In this document: piece by piece, positions 53,097-61,231 of the stretch
Layout of the letters: every line of letters starts with the position of its first letter
Position numbering within the stretch: position 1 is the stretch's first letter
Origin: Maridesulfovibrio frigidus DSM 17176
Lineage (GTDB): Bacteria; Desulfobacterota; Desulfovibrionia; Desulfovibrionales; Desulfovibrionaceae
NCBI RefSeq assembly: GCF_000711735.1
Contig: NZ_JONL01000002.1
Location: 434,001 to 498,000, forward strand
Direction: 5' to 3'
DNA: 64,000 bases
Notes under the pieces: model-generated
What the model saw: only the letters and a program-made list of their open reading frames with translations
Databases searched by the model: none
What the model was told of the DNA's origin: nothing
Made by a program: the position numbers and the translations under genes

Positions 53097-54794
53097 ATGA
53101 GTTCACTGAATATAGTTGTTATTGGAGGTTCTGCTGCAGGACCAAAAGCGGCTGCACGCGCAAAGCGACTCGATCAATCCGCAAACGTCACACTTTTGCA
53201 AAAAGCCCCTGAGATGTCCATGGCATCTTGTGGCTACCCTTATTATATTGGCGGAAATTTTGATGATCGCAACCAACTGATTGCCACCCCCACAGGGGTT
53301 ATTCGCAATGAAGCCTTTTTCGCAGCAGCGAAAGGTATTGACGCGCGTGTTAACACAGAAGTTACAGCCATTGATCGGAATAACAAGAATGTTGACTGTG
53401 TTAATGTTATCACGGGTGAAAAAACCACTCTACCTTATGACAAGTTAGTGATTTGCTCTGGCGCAACACCGCGTCGCCCACCTATTAAGGGTATAGACCT
53501 GGATGGCGTGCAGTCTTTATCTAAGATGAGCGATTCCGATAACCTACGTAAATTACGTGATTCCGGCAAAGTAAAGGATGTAGTTATTGTCGGAGGCGGA
53601 TTAATAGGTATCGAAGTTTGCGAAGCTCTTGCTGATTCAGGCATGAATGTTAACGTTGTTGAAATGCTCTCCCAGCTACTAATGTTTTTGGATTGGGAAT
53701 TGGCTAAATTGATGGAAAAGCACGTGGCATCCAAGGGAGTCACTGTTCACACCGAAAATGGCGTGGCCGAATTTATAGGGGAAAATGGAAAGCTGACGGG
53801 CGTCAAGCTTACTGACGGATCCATTGTACCTTGTGAATTGGCTGTAGTTGCTATCGGAGTGGTTCCGAATGTCGATTTAGCGAAAGAAGCAGGATTGAAC
53901 ATAGGTGCTTTTGGCGGCATAGCCGTTGATGAGCACATGCGGACTTCCGATTCTAACATATATGCTGCCGGTGACTGCGTAGAGATACCAAATCGCATCA
54001 CAGGCAAAATGACCTATGCTCCTTATGGCGACCTTGCCAATCTTGAAGCTAGAGTAGCTGCTAACAATATTATCCATGGTGACAGCTCCACTTTCCCCGG
54101 GACTGTTAATAGTGGAATCTGCAAGGTCTTTAACTTTAGTGCGGGTTCCACTGGGATGTCAGAGAAGCGCGCTAAAGAAGAAGGTTACGAGGTGGTCACT
54201 GCAACAAACGCCAGCCTTGATAAACCGGGTTTTATGGGAGCTAAACTACTAGTTTCTAAAATGGTTGCAGAGGCCAAAACCGGACGTATACTTGGATTTC
54301 AGTGCGTTGGACCCGGTGAGGTTAATCGTCAGGTAGCCGAAGCCGCCATGGCTGTTATAAATGGCAATACTATTTACGACATCGGCGTAGCGGATCTTCC
54401 ATATGCACCACCTTTTTCTCTAGCAATTGATCATTTCATTGCTACAGCTCATATTTTAGAAAACAAAATGGCTGGCCTGATGACGGGCATCTGCAATGTT
54501 GACGTTAAGAAGCAGATTGACGCAGGTTCAGCTCCTTTTATTATGGATGTTCGCTCTCCTATCGAATTCGAAGAAATGCGGCTTAATGTCGGCGAAACTT
54601 TAATTCCACTCGGGGCAGTGCGCAACTCTTTGGATAAACTTCCAAAAGACAAGAATGCTGAAATTGTTACATTTTGCAAAATCTCTATGCGAGGCTATGA
54701 AGCACAGAGAATGCTTGAAGCAAATGGCTGGACAAATGTGAAAGTTATGGAAGGCGGCATCATGGCTTGGCCATTCAAAGTTGATTTCAAATAA
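53097..54794 (+). CDS. CoA-disulfide/persulfide reductase with C-terminal rhodanese domain
   Basis: A 565-residue flavoprotein of the CoADR-Rhd family, whose members reduce CoA disulfide, persulfide or polysulfide with NAD(P)H. Residues 1 to about 455 are the pyridine nucleotide-disulfide oxidoreductase part, with VVIGGSAAGPKAAARAKR, the redox cysteine C45 in SMASCGYPYYIGG, the NADH fold VVIVGGGLIGIEVCEAL near 165 and IYAAGDCVEI near 285. Residues about 465-565 are a rhodanese domain with active cysteine C527 in TFCKISMRGYEAQRML. AAAGGAG precedes the ATG. A perfect FNR box upstream suggests redox control. Confidence 0.93.
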   Translation: MSSLNIVVIGGSAAGPKAAARAKRLDQSANVTLLQKAPEMSMASCGYPYYIGGNFDDRNQLIATPTGVIRNEAFFAAAKGIDARVNTEVTAIDRNNKNVDCVNVITGEKTTLPYDKLVICSGATPRRPPIKGIDLDGVQSLSKMSDSDNLRKLRDSGKVKDVVIVGGGLIGIEVCEALADSGMNVNVVEMLSQLLMFLDWELAKLMEKHVASKGVTVHTENGVAEFIGENGKLTGVKLTDGSIVPCELAVVAIGVVPNVDLAKEAGLNIGAFGGIAVDEHMRTSDSNIYAAGDCVEIPNRITGKMTYAPYGDLANLEARVAANNIIHGDSSTFPGTVNSGICKVFNFSAGSTGMSEKRAKEEGYEVVTATNASLDKPGFMGAKLLVSKMVAEAKTGRILGFQCVGPGEVNRQVAEAAMAVINGNTIYDIGVADLPYAPPFSLAIDHFIATAHILENKMAGLMTGICNVDVKKQIDAGSAPFIMDVRSPIEFEEMRLNVGETLIPLGAVRNSLDKLPKDKNAEIVTFCKISMRGYEAQRMLEANGWTNVKVMEGGIMAWPFKVDFK

Positions 54795-54842
54795 TAGCAG
54801 ATTTTATTCTTTTTTAACATATGCTTACAGATTTTAAATATG

Positions 54843-54877
54843 AAACACCCGCAGTTGTATGCGGGTGTTTTTTTTAT
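54843..54877 (+). terminator. Terminator of the CoA-disulfide reductase gene
   Basis: AACACCCGCA, loop GTTGTA, TGCGGGTGTT, then a run of T. Confidence 0.95.
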
Positions 54878-54904
54878 GCTTAAATCAATTTTTCATAATA
54901 TATA

Positions 54905-54940
54905 AAAAAACCGAATACCCATTCGGATATTCGGTTTTTT
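54905..54940. terminator. Bidirectional terminator-like hairpin
   Basis: AAAAAACCGAATA pairs with TATTCGGTTTTTT across a ten-base loop. It faces the end of the minus-strand gene at 55012 and gives T-runs on both strands. Confidence 0.85.
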
Positions 54941-55011
54941 GCGCAAGCGGACTCACGCAACGAGGATTAAGGAGAAGTGTTAAAATCTCCCATGTCCAGT
55001 CTTAATTGAGA

Positions 55012-55497
55012 CTAAACATAATCCCCGCGGTTAAATTTGATCTGTTCGGTCATCGCCATTACTTCGAGTTCATTTACAATGCTGCCTAATTCTGGATTTT
55101 CGCTTTCTACGCCGGGCCAATCCTTCTTGAGGGAATCAACTCCACCTTGAACACCTTCAAGAGTATTGTAAGCATTCTTTAGAGATCCCGCTTCAGGGGA
55201 ACCTAACTGCTGTGCGTAGTTTTCAAGCTGTCCGAAAAGGTTTTCAACCTTGCCGACGAACTCACCTTCGTTCGGTGTTACAGACTGCACTGAGGCGGTC
55301 TGCTGCATCTGAATCAAAGGGTTAATGGTCTGAAGACCCGGAACTGGGGGGGCTGTTGAAGTTTGAGTTCCAGCTGACTGCTGGACTTCAGAATTCAAAA
55401 ATTCCCCGAATGCTGCTCCGTTTACCTTCTTAGTCTTGTTAGCTTGCTGCTGCTGTTGTTGCTGCAGTGCTTCAATCTGTTCAGGACTAATCTTCAT
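55012..55497 (-). CDS. Hypothetical Gln-rich protein
   Basis: A 161-residue protein of unknown function. The start at 55497 (MKISPEQIEALQQQQQQQANKTKK) has GAGGAG seven bases upstream; a longer frame to 55530 lacks one. The N-terminus has a run of seven or more glutamines. The middle is Pro/Thr/Gln-rich and probably disordered (TQTSTAPPVPGLQTINPLIQMQQ). The C-terminal half is helical (FVGKVENLFGQLENYAQQLGSPEAGSLKNAYNTLEGVQGGVDSLKKDW). There is no signal peptide. A role in flagellar or surface regulation cannot be judged from sequence alone. Confidence 0.75.
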   Translation of the reverse strand: MKISPEQIEALQQQQQQQANKTKKVNGAAFGEFLNSEVQQSAGTQTSTAPPVPGLQTINPLIQMQQTASVQSVTPNEGEFVGKVENLFGQLENYAQQLGSPEAGSLKNAYNTLEGVQGGVDSLKKDWPGVESENPELGSIVNELEVMAMTEQIKFNRGDYV

Positions 55498-55777
55498 CTT
55501 TTTCTCCTCAGCCTTTGGTTTCAAACACATGTTGCGAACATCATGCCAAAGTCTAGACTTTTCACAAGAGACTGATTTAATGACCTTTTATGAAAATGGT
55601 GCTCGGAAATAATTTCCCGTATTTGTAAAAAAAATTGTGACTTACTCTTTTTTTCCTATCTGATCATAAAACATAAGAAAAAGCTTGTCCATGACATCCA
55701 CAATCAGTTACTATTTAAACAAAGATAATGAAATTTCACAGTGTTGATTCAAACTTACGATTTCGGAGGTATATTTT

Positions 55778-56218
55778 ATGGCTACCATTAAGAAGATATT
55801 ATGCGCAGTTGACTTTTCAGATCACAGCCCTGTTGTTGCAGATTATGCAGCCACACTCGCTAATACAATGGGCGGAGAAATCATATGCCTATATGTAGCT
55901 CCTTCATTAGATCAATATGTTGGATTCCATGTACCTCCAAGCTCTATTGAAAACTTTGTAGGTGAGATTGTTACCGGAGCAGATACAACCATGGAAAATT
56001 TCATCAATGAAAACTTTGAAGGAGTTCCAGTTAGCGGAAAGGTTGTAACAGGATATGCAGCTGAAGAAATCATCAACATCGCTGACTCAGAAAAGGTAGA
56101 TATGATTATCATGGGTACCCACGGACGCACTGGAATTGACCGCATCCTATTCGGTTCCGTTGCAGAAAAGATCGTAAAGTCTGCCACATGTCCTGTACTC
56201 ACAGTCAGACCTGAATAA
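55778..56218 (+). CDS. Universal stress protein (UspA family)
   Basis: A 146-residue UspA-fold protein. The N-terminal strand is KKILCAVDFSDHSPVVADYAATLANTMGGEIICLYVAP. The ATP-binding signature MGTHGRTGIDRILFGSVAEKIVKSATCPVLTVRPE at the C-terminus fits the G-2X-G-9X-G-S/T pattern, so nucleotide binding is likely. GGAGG lies nine bases before the ATG. It is monocistronic with a strong terminator. Such proteins respond to starvation and redox stress in the family. Confidence 0.95.
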   Translation: MATIKKILCAVDFSDHSPVVADYAATLANTMGGEIICLYVAPSLDQYVGFHVPPSSIENFVGEIVTGADTTMENFINENFEGVPVSGKVVTGYAAEEIINIADSEKVDMIIMGTHGRTGIDRILFGSVAEKIVKSATCPVLTVRPE

Positions 56219-56281
56219 TTACGCAATCACGGTTACAGCCTCAACGATACCGACAACTATCGCGGCAAGCACCTGAAACAC

Positions 56282-56318
56282 CCCCCTTATTTACCACAGA
56301 ATAAGGGGGTTTTTTTTG
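56282..56318 (+). terminator. Terminator of the universal stress protein gene
   Basis: CCCCCTTATT, loop TACCACAG, AATAAGGGGG, then TTTTTTTT. Confidence 0.95.
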
Positions 56319-56424
56319 ACAAAATCCATCATCCAAACTACTAGAGTAGCTTCACCATGAAGCGCGTTACTTTTATACTTCCGCTTCATTCTACTAATTA
56401 CCACAAGTAAAAAAGGATATCAGC

Positions 56425-57519
56425 ATGTCCCCTATCAAAGTCCGCCCAGACGTGATGGAGACCAAGCCCTACGTTCCCGGACTCACCATCGAAGAGATCA
56501 AGGAAAAGTACAGTTTGGAATCGGTTATCAAGCTCGCAAGTAATGAAAACCCACTTGGAGCGTCACCTGTAGCTATCGAAGCTATCAACCGTCATGCTCC
56601 TGATATTTTCCGCTACCCGCATAATGGAAATCCGCGCCTGAATAAAGCCATTGCCGAGCGCATAGGTGTAACTCAGAAAAATATCATTTGCGGTAACGGG
56701 TCGGACGAAATAATAGACCTGCTGGTCCGGGTAAAAGCTGAGCCTGGCCGTGACGAAGTGCTTTCCTACGAATCATGTTTCAGCATGTACAATCTCATGT
56801 CACGCTTAAGCGGTATAAATTTCAGGCAGATTCCGCGTGAAGCAGAGCACAAGCATCCTCTCAAAGCTATGACCGCAGCTGTCACAGATAAAACAGCTAT
56901 CGTCTTTGTGACCACTCCTGACAATCCTACAGGGCTTGCTGTCACAGCTAAAGAAGTTCGCGAAATGGCTGAGTCCATTCCCGAGCAAACAATTCTCGCC
57001 ATTGATGAGGCATACATCGACTTTGCAACTCCAGCCGCAGAGTATGACATGCGTCCTTTGCTTAAGGAATTCCCGAACGTAGTATTGCTCAGAACATTCT
57101 CCAAAGCTTTCGGGCTAGCGGGTATGCGAGTCGGGTTCGGCATCATGAGTACGGAACTTACCGGATTCATCAACCGTGCACGCCCCCCTTTCACAGTCAA
57201 CTTGCTCGCCGAAGAAGCTGCCATTGCGGTGCTTGGTGACGACAAGTTCTACAATGATACAGTGGATGTCGTTCTACGCGGTAGGAAGATGTTTACGGAC
57301 GAAATTAGGGGTATGGGCTGCGAAGTCCTGCCATCACAAGCTAACTTTATCATGTTCAAGCCAACTCGGGACGCGGGAGAAGTTTTCGAAGAGCTTCTAA
57401 AGCGCGGAATTATTGTTCGCCCGCTTAAGAGCTTTGGCCTTAGTGAATATATTCGCGTGACCATGGGAACAGATGTGGAGAATAAAATTTTTATTGATAC
57501 TCTTAAGGAGCTACTCTAA
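56425..57519 (+). CDS. hisC: Histidinol-phosphate aminotransferase
   Basis: HisC makes histidinol phosphate from imidazole-acetol phosphate and glutamate, step eight of histidine synthesis; it uses pyridoxal phosphate. The product is 364 residues of aminotransferase class I/II: IKLASNENPLGASPVA near residue 36, YPHNGNPRLNKAIAERIG, ICGNGSDEIIDLLVR near 88, FVTTPDNPTGL near 160, AIDEAYIDF near 192 and the PLP lysine in LLRTFSKAFGLAGMRVGFGI near 222. AAAAGGA precedes the start. The stop overlaps cmk (TAATG). Confidence 0.96.
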   Translation: MSPIKVRPDVMETKPYVPGLTIEEIKEKYSLESVIKLASNENPLGASPVAIEAINRHAPDIFRYPHNGNPRLNKAIAERIGVTQKNIICGNGSDEIIDLLVRVKAEPGRDEVLSYESCFSMYNLMSRLSGINFRQIPREAEHKHPLKAMTAAVTDKTAIVFVTTPDNPTGLAVTAKEVREMAESIPEQTILAIDEAYIDFATPAAEYDMRPLLKEFPNVVLLRTFSKAFGLAGMRVGFGIMSTELTGFINRARPPFTVNLLAEEAAIAVLGDDKFYNDTVDVVLRGRKMFTDEIRGMGCEVLPSQANFIMFKPTRDAGEVFEELLKRGIIVRPLKSFGLSEYIRVTMGTDVENKIFIDTLKELL

Positions 57520-58190
57520 TGGCTACCCCTTTTATCATCACCCTTGATGGGCCGGCAGGAGTTGGTAAATCAACCTTAGCTAAGCGCCTTGCCGACCATT
57601 TTGAAATTGCATACCTCGATACAGGAGCAATGTTCAGAGCAACAGCGTGGAAACTTGGCGAAGGTTCATGGGACTGGGATATAGAAAAGATTGAAGGGGC
57701 ACTTAAAGAGCTATCCTTCACGCTCACTGGTTCAGGAAGCGATTCTGTGCTCAGCCTTAACGATGTGCCGCTAACTAGCGACATCCGCACTGAAACGGTC
57801 GCCATGTGGGGCTCTAATCTTGCCATGATTCCAGCTGTTCGCACCTATCTGAAGATTGCACAGCGCGAGATTGGAAAAACCACTTCGCTCATCGCAGAAG
57901 GAAGGGATATGGGAACAGTCATTTTCCCACAGGCTCCATGCAAATTCTTTTTAGATGCGGCGCTTGAAGAACGCGCTCGTAGACGTTTTGAACAGCTTGA
58001 AGAGATGGGCAAACCAGCCGATATAAATGATCTTATTGAACAGATTGGGACTAGAGATGACAAAGACCGCAACCGCAAAGAAGCGCCTCTTAAGCCCGCC
58101 GATGATGGCATCATAATTGATACAACCAACCTCGACATTGACGGAGTCTTCGACAGACTTGTTGCCGAAGTAAAAAAAATATCATCTTAG
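57519..58190 (+). CDS. cmk: Cytidylate kinase
   Basis: Cmk phosphorylates CMP and dCMP with ATP in pyrimidine nucleotide salvage and synthesis. The product is 223 residues. Walker A TLDGPAGVGKSTLAKRLA is at the N-terminus. AYLDTGAMFRATAWKL is near 31, the NMP-binding loop runs near 120 (IAEGRDMGTVIFPQAPCKFFLDAALEERARRRFEQL), and RDDKDRNRKEAPLKPADDGIIIDTTNLDIDGV is near 178. AAGGAG in the end of hisC and the TAATG overlap couple its translation to hisC. Confidence 0.97.
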   Translation: MATPFIITLDGPAGVGKSTLAKRLADHFEIAYLDTGAMFRATAWKLGEGSWDWDIEKIEGALKELSFTLTGSGSDSVLSLNDVPLTSDIRTETVAMWGSNLAMIPAVRTYLKIAQREIGKTTSLIAEGRDMGTVIFPQAPCKFFLDAALEERARRRFEQLEEMGKPADINDLIEQIGTRDDKDRNRKEAPLKPADDGIIIDTTNLDIDGVFDRLVAEVKKISS

Positions 58191-58215
58191 TACAAAGTAA
58201 TTAAAGCTAAAATAT

Positions 58216-58252
58216 AAGGCCGCTTAGATCTATCGATTTAAGCGGCTTATTT
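58216..58252 (+). terminator. Terminator after cmk
   Basis: GCCGCTTA and TAAGCGGC enclose a 12-base loop, followed by TTATTTATTT, 29 bases past the cmk stop. Confidence 0.8.
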
Positions 58253-58350
58253 ATTTGTAACAAGATCATAACTTGACTTTGTAACCAGCAAGATTACCAA
58301 ATGAGCTGAACATTCAACCCATACTTAAGAATTATCAATCGGAGAATTCC

Positions 58351-59793
58351 GTGAATCTTTCCTGCAAATTAAAAGAATTGTTCCCCAATATTACTGGAAC
58401 TGAAAATATCCTTCTCACCGATGAAGTCGCTAGCTCATTTTATCCGCAAGGCTCCACTCGCTTAGCACACATGAGACAAGCGGCTCGCACTGCCGAAAGA
58501 ATATCCAAGCAAACAGGCCTTAGCGCCGAGAGAGCAGAAAACCTGATTACAGCGGCACTCTTTCACGACGTTGGATACTCAGAAAAGTTGCAGCAGACAG
58601 GCTTTCACCCCTTAGATGGCGCGGCATACCTAGCTTACGCCGGTGCTAATGATGAAGTAATCGAAGCCGTTCTATGGCACTCAAGTACAGCACGCGACAT
58701 CCAATTTCTGCCTGAAATTAATAAGATTTATCAAAACTTCACTCCTCCGCCTGAAAGCAACCTGACTCTTAAAGGTGTAAGCTACTGCGATTTCAGGACT
58801 TCCCCTATCGGACAATCTTTTACTTTCGGACAAAGAATCGCCGAATTCCAGAAACGATTTGGTCCTGACAGTGACGCCAAAGCAATTGCAAAGGTAACCC
58901 TTCCGAAAGCAAGAGCTACCCAAGCTTCATATATCGAAGACATCTCTAATCATCAGCAACAGCCTCTTCCGTGGGTTTTTTGCGACATAGACAATACACT
59001 CATCGCCCCAGGTAAAAAATTAAACGATGACACAATTCAAGCCATATCCCGCTACGAAAACGCGGGAGGCAGGATGTCCTTGATCACAGGTAAACACCTG
59101 ATCAGCATCCGTGATCTTTTAATAGATACAGGCTTAGAAGGCCCGCATTCCGGGGTAAATGGGTCTATGATGATCAAAGACGATGCGCTAACTCCGTATG
59201 GCCCGACTGTAACTGAATATGAAAAGATTGAAGATATCCTAATAGCTGAAGGAATCAATTATGCGAGCTATGTTGCTGACGGGATATGGACTAGAGCGAA
59301 GCTTACAGAAGATGAAATTCAGTCATACGTAGAAGTCGGAGAGATCCTTCCGCAATCTGGCGCAACTCCGAACGAAGGTGGTATTTTCAAGGTTTTAACG
59401 TATTCGAATCGCAAAGACCGCGCGCGATGTAAATTCGTCAGAAAACTAGCAGCCGACCACGGCCTTGCCTGTGTCCGTACCGCCGATGGTTTCCTAGAAA
59501 TATGCCCTGAAGGCCACGGAAAACACGCTGCAGCAATACATATCATGCGCGAAGCTGGCTGGCATGACCTCAACAGCGTATCAATTGGTGATAGCGAAAA
59601 CGACCTGACAATGTTCGGGGCCACGGGGTTAAGTGCCGCAGTCGCTAATGGAGCGGAAGAAGTTCTGCCATCAGCAGACCTGCACATCCCCTCATGTGAA
59701 GACAATGGTGTAGCGCAACTGCTTGATGCCCTTGTAGAATCTGCGAGGGAAGGTTGTTGGTCTATCCCCCAAAAGTGGCTCGCTGAGTATTAA
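58351..59793 (+). CDS. HD-domain / HAD-hydrolase fusion protein
   Basis: A 480-residue two-domain enzyme. Residues about 35-200 are an HD phosphohydrolase domain: HMRQAARTAERI, AALFHDVGYSEKL with the HD pair at 72-73, and H at WHSSTARD. Residues about 205-460 are a Cof-type HAD phosphatase with DIDNTLIAPGKKL near 212 (motif I; the second Asp replaced by Asn in DIDNT), SLITGK near 242, and the motif IV region GDSENDLTMFGATGLSAAVANG near 412. Two phosphohydrolase domains suggest one protein acting on related phosphorylated substrates. It starts with GTG behind GGAG. No natural substrate is known to me. Confidence 0.85.
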   Translation: MNLSCKLKELFPNITGTENILLTDEVASSFYPQGSTRLAHMRQAARTAERISKQTGLSAERAENLITAALFHDVGYSEKLQQTGFHPLDGAAYLAYAGANDEVIEAVLWHSSTARDIQFLPEINKIYQNFTPPPESNLTLKGVSYCDFRTSPIGQSFTFGQRIAEFQKRFGPDSDAKAIAKVTLPKARATQASYIEDISNHQQQPLPWVFCDIDNTLIAPGKKLNDDTIQAISRYENAGGRMSLITGKHLISIRDLLIDTGLEGPHSGVNGSMMIKDDALTPYGPTVTEYEKIEDILIAEGINYASYVADGIWTRAKLTEDEIQSYVEVGEILPQSGATPNEGGIFKVLTYSNRKDRARCKFVRKLAADHGLACVRTADGFLEICPEGHGKHAAAIHIMREAGWHDLNSVSIGDSENDLTMFGATGLSAAVANGAEEVLPSADLHIPSCEDNGVAQLLDALVESAREGCWSIPQKWLAEY

Positions 59794-59904
59794 CCTGCCA
59801 CATTAGCAAAAAATCTTCGCCTCTTTGCGACGCTTTATGATTATGATATGTAATAATTTGTATCATCATCATTCTCTAATTCCTATGCGGGAGGACTCTG
59901 CCAC

Positions 59905-60990
59905 ATGAAAACAAAACATCAATCATATAATGTTGTTATTGCATTATTCTTTATAGCTCTACTGACAGCACTGCCAGCATGCAGTTCAAAGAAACAGGCG
60001 GAAACCAATGAACCGTGGTACACAAAGTTCGCCAATAATTTAAGCACTGCTGATCCCTATCAGGAAGTTGAGCTTTTTTACGCAAGTAATAGAGCGTCCA
60101 CAGGCAAAACAGTTGCGGCAGACTATTACACCGACAAGAGCGGTCCTTTAACCTGGGGATCATGCTCTGTAACTATTCCATATGATGAGAAAACTGGCAG
60201 TCTGCAAAAATCAAATTTCACCATACACACCTTTGATAAGTCTCCGGCTGGAAGCTATGACTTACTCGACATTCGAGCTCTCCCCATGCGCGGTATGAGC
60301 GACAATATTGATATACGCTTCGCAGATAATTCCGAGAAAGCAACACTTGTTTTCGTGCCCGGATATAATATCTCATTTGAAGAGACCGCCCTTCTCACAG
60401 CACGAGTTACCTATAAGCTCCAATTCAACGGTGCCACGCTCTTTTACAGCTGGCCCGCGAATGGATCTAAACTCGATTATATCTCAGATGAACAGACAGC
60501 GAAGAACGCAAGACCGCAACTACTAGAGTTCTTGACCGAGGTTGCGACCCAAACCGACACCAACGCCATCTATTTAGTGGGGCACAGCATGGGCTGTCTA
60601 CCTCTCAGTGAAGTTTTCGTGGACCTTAAAAGTTCACTAGATCCAGATGATATGGAAAAGTTTAAAGAGCTGTTCCTCATAACTCCAGACATCAACCGCA
60701 ACGTGTTCACGAATCAGATAATGTCATTAATGGCTGGTACGGAAACCAAGATAACTGCCTACGGTTCAAATCGCGATAAAGGGATGAAAGAATCTCATTC
60801 ACAAAGAGCTGGAGTCAGACTTGCGGATGTAAAGACAGACCTTGCGCCAATCAAAGGGCTTAAATTCATTGATGCAACAGCCATGGAAACGAGCATTGAC
60901 GGGACCAAGTACTATGAAAAGAAAGGGACCGTGCTCGGAGCAATATCAGCAACTATCCACAAAGACGAACCGTGTCCATATAGCAAGTAG
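59905..60990 (+). CDS. Lipoprotein with alpha/beta-hydrolase domain (DUF900-like)
   Basis: A 361-residue lipoprotein. The signal peptide VVIALFFIALLTALPACSS ends in a lipobox with the lipidated Cys about residue 26. The domain matches esterase-like DUF900 proteins: VELFYASNRASTGK near 53, VFVPGYNISFEETALLTARVTYKLQFNGATLFYSWPANG near 150 and the nucleophile elbow YLVGHSMGCLPLSEVF with Ser at about 227. The substrate is unknown. GGGAGGA precedes the ATG. It is the last gene before the defence locus. Confidence 0.87.
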   Translation: MKTKHQSYNVVIALFFIALLTALPACSSKKQAETNEPWYTKFANNLSTADPYQEVELFYASNRASTGKTVAADYYTDKSGPLTWGSCSVTIPYDEKTGSLQKSNFTIHTFDKSPAGSYDLLDIRALPMRGMSDNIDIRFADNSEKATLVFVPGYNISFEETALLTARVTYKLQFNGATLFYSWPANGSKLDYISDEQTAKNARPQLLEFLTEVATQTDTNAIYLVGHSMGCLPLSEVFVDLKSSLDPDDMEKFKELFLITPDINRNVFTNQIMSLMAGTETKITAYGSNRDKGMKESHSQRAGVRLADVKTDLAPIKGLKFIDATAMETSIDGTKYYEKKGTVLGAISATIHKDEPCPYSK

Positions 60991-61231
60991 CCCTGTAATC
61001 GATGACCAACAAAGTTCCATTTAGCCAATAATACGCATAAATGAGGACGAATAAAGCGTCATTTATCCTTGTAAACACTAGGCTGATTACAAATTACAAA
61101 AGTCACCATGCCCTCTCGTTTATGCGCCACCAAATACTATACACATTGACATATTTATTTAATCAAACTACCGCTTATACATAATATATCCTTATTGAAT
61201 GCAACAGTATAACCATAAGCAGTTACATATT
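60991..61231 (+). promoter_or_regulatory. Leader of the dCTP deaminase gene, candidate AvcI-like RNA
   Basis: This 241-base stretch has no gene. It holds a hairpin ATAAATG-AGG-ACG / CGT-CATTTAT (61037-61066, loop AATAAAG, three-base bulge). A TTGACA at 61146 is followed by TATACATAATAT near 61176-61187, at a spacing too long for a standard promoter. In Vibrio, anti-phage dCTP deaminase AvcD is paired with an RNA antitoxin AvcI encoded just upstream. This region is where such an RNA would lie, but I could not recognise its sequence. Confidence 0.3.

Noticed and set aside
58960-59050. HD and HAD parts of the 480-residue protein as two genes
   Set aside because: One continuous frame without an internal start carrying a ribosome site at the domain border.
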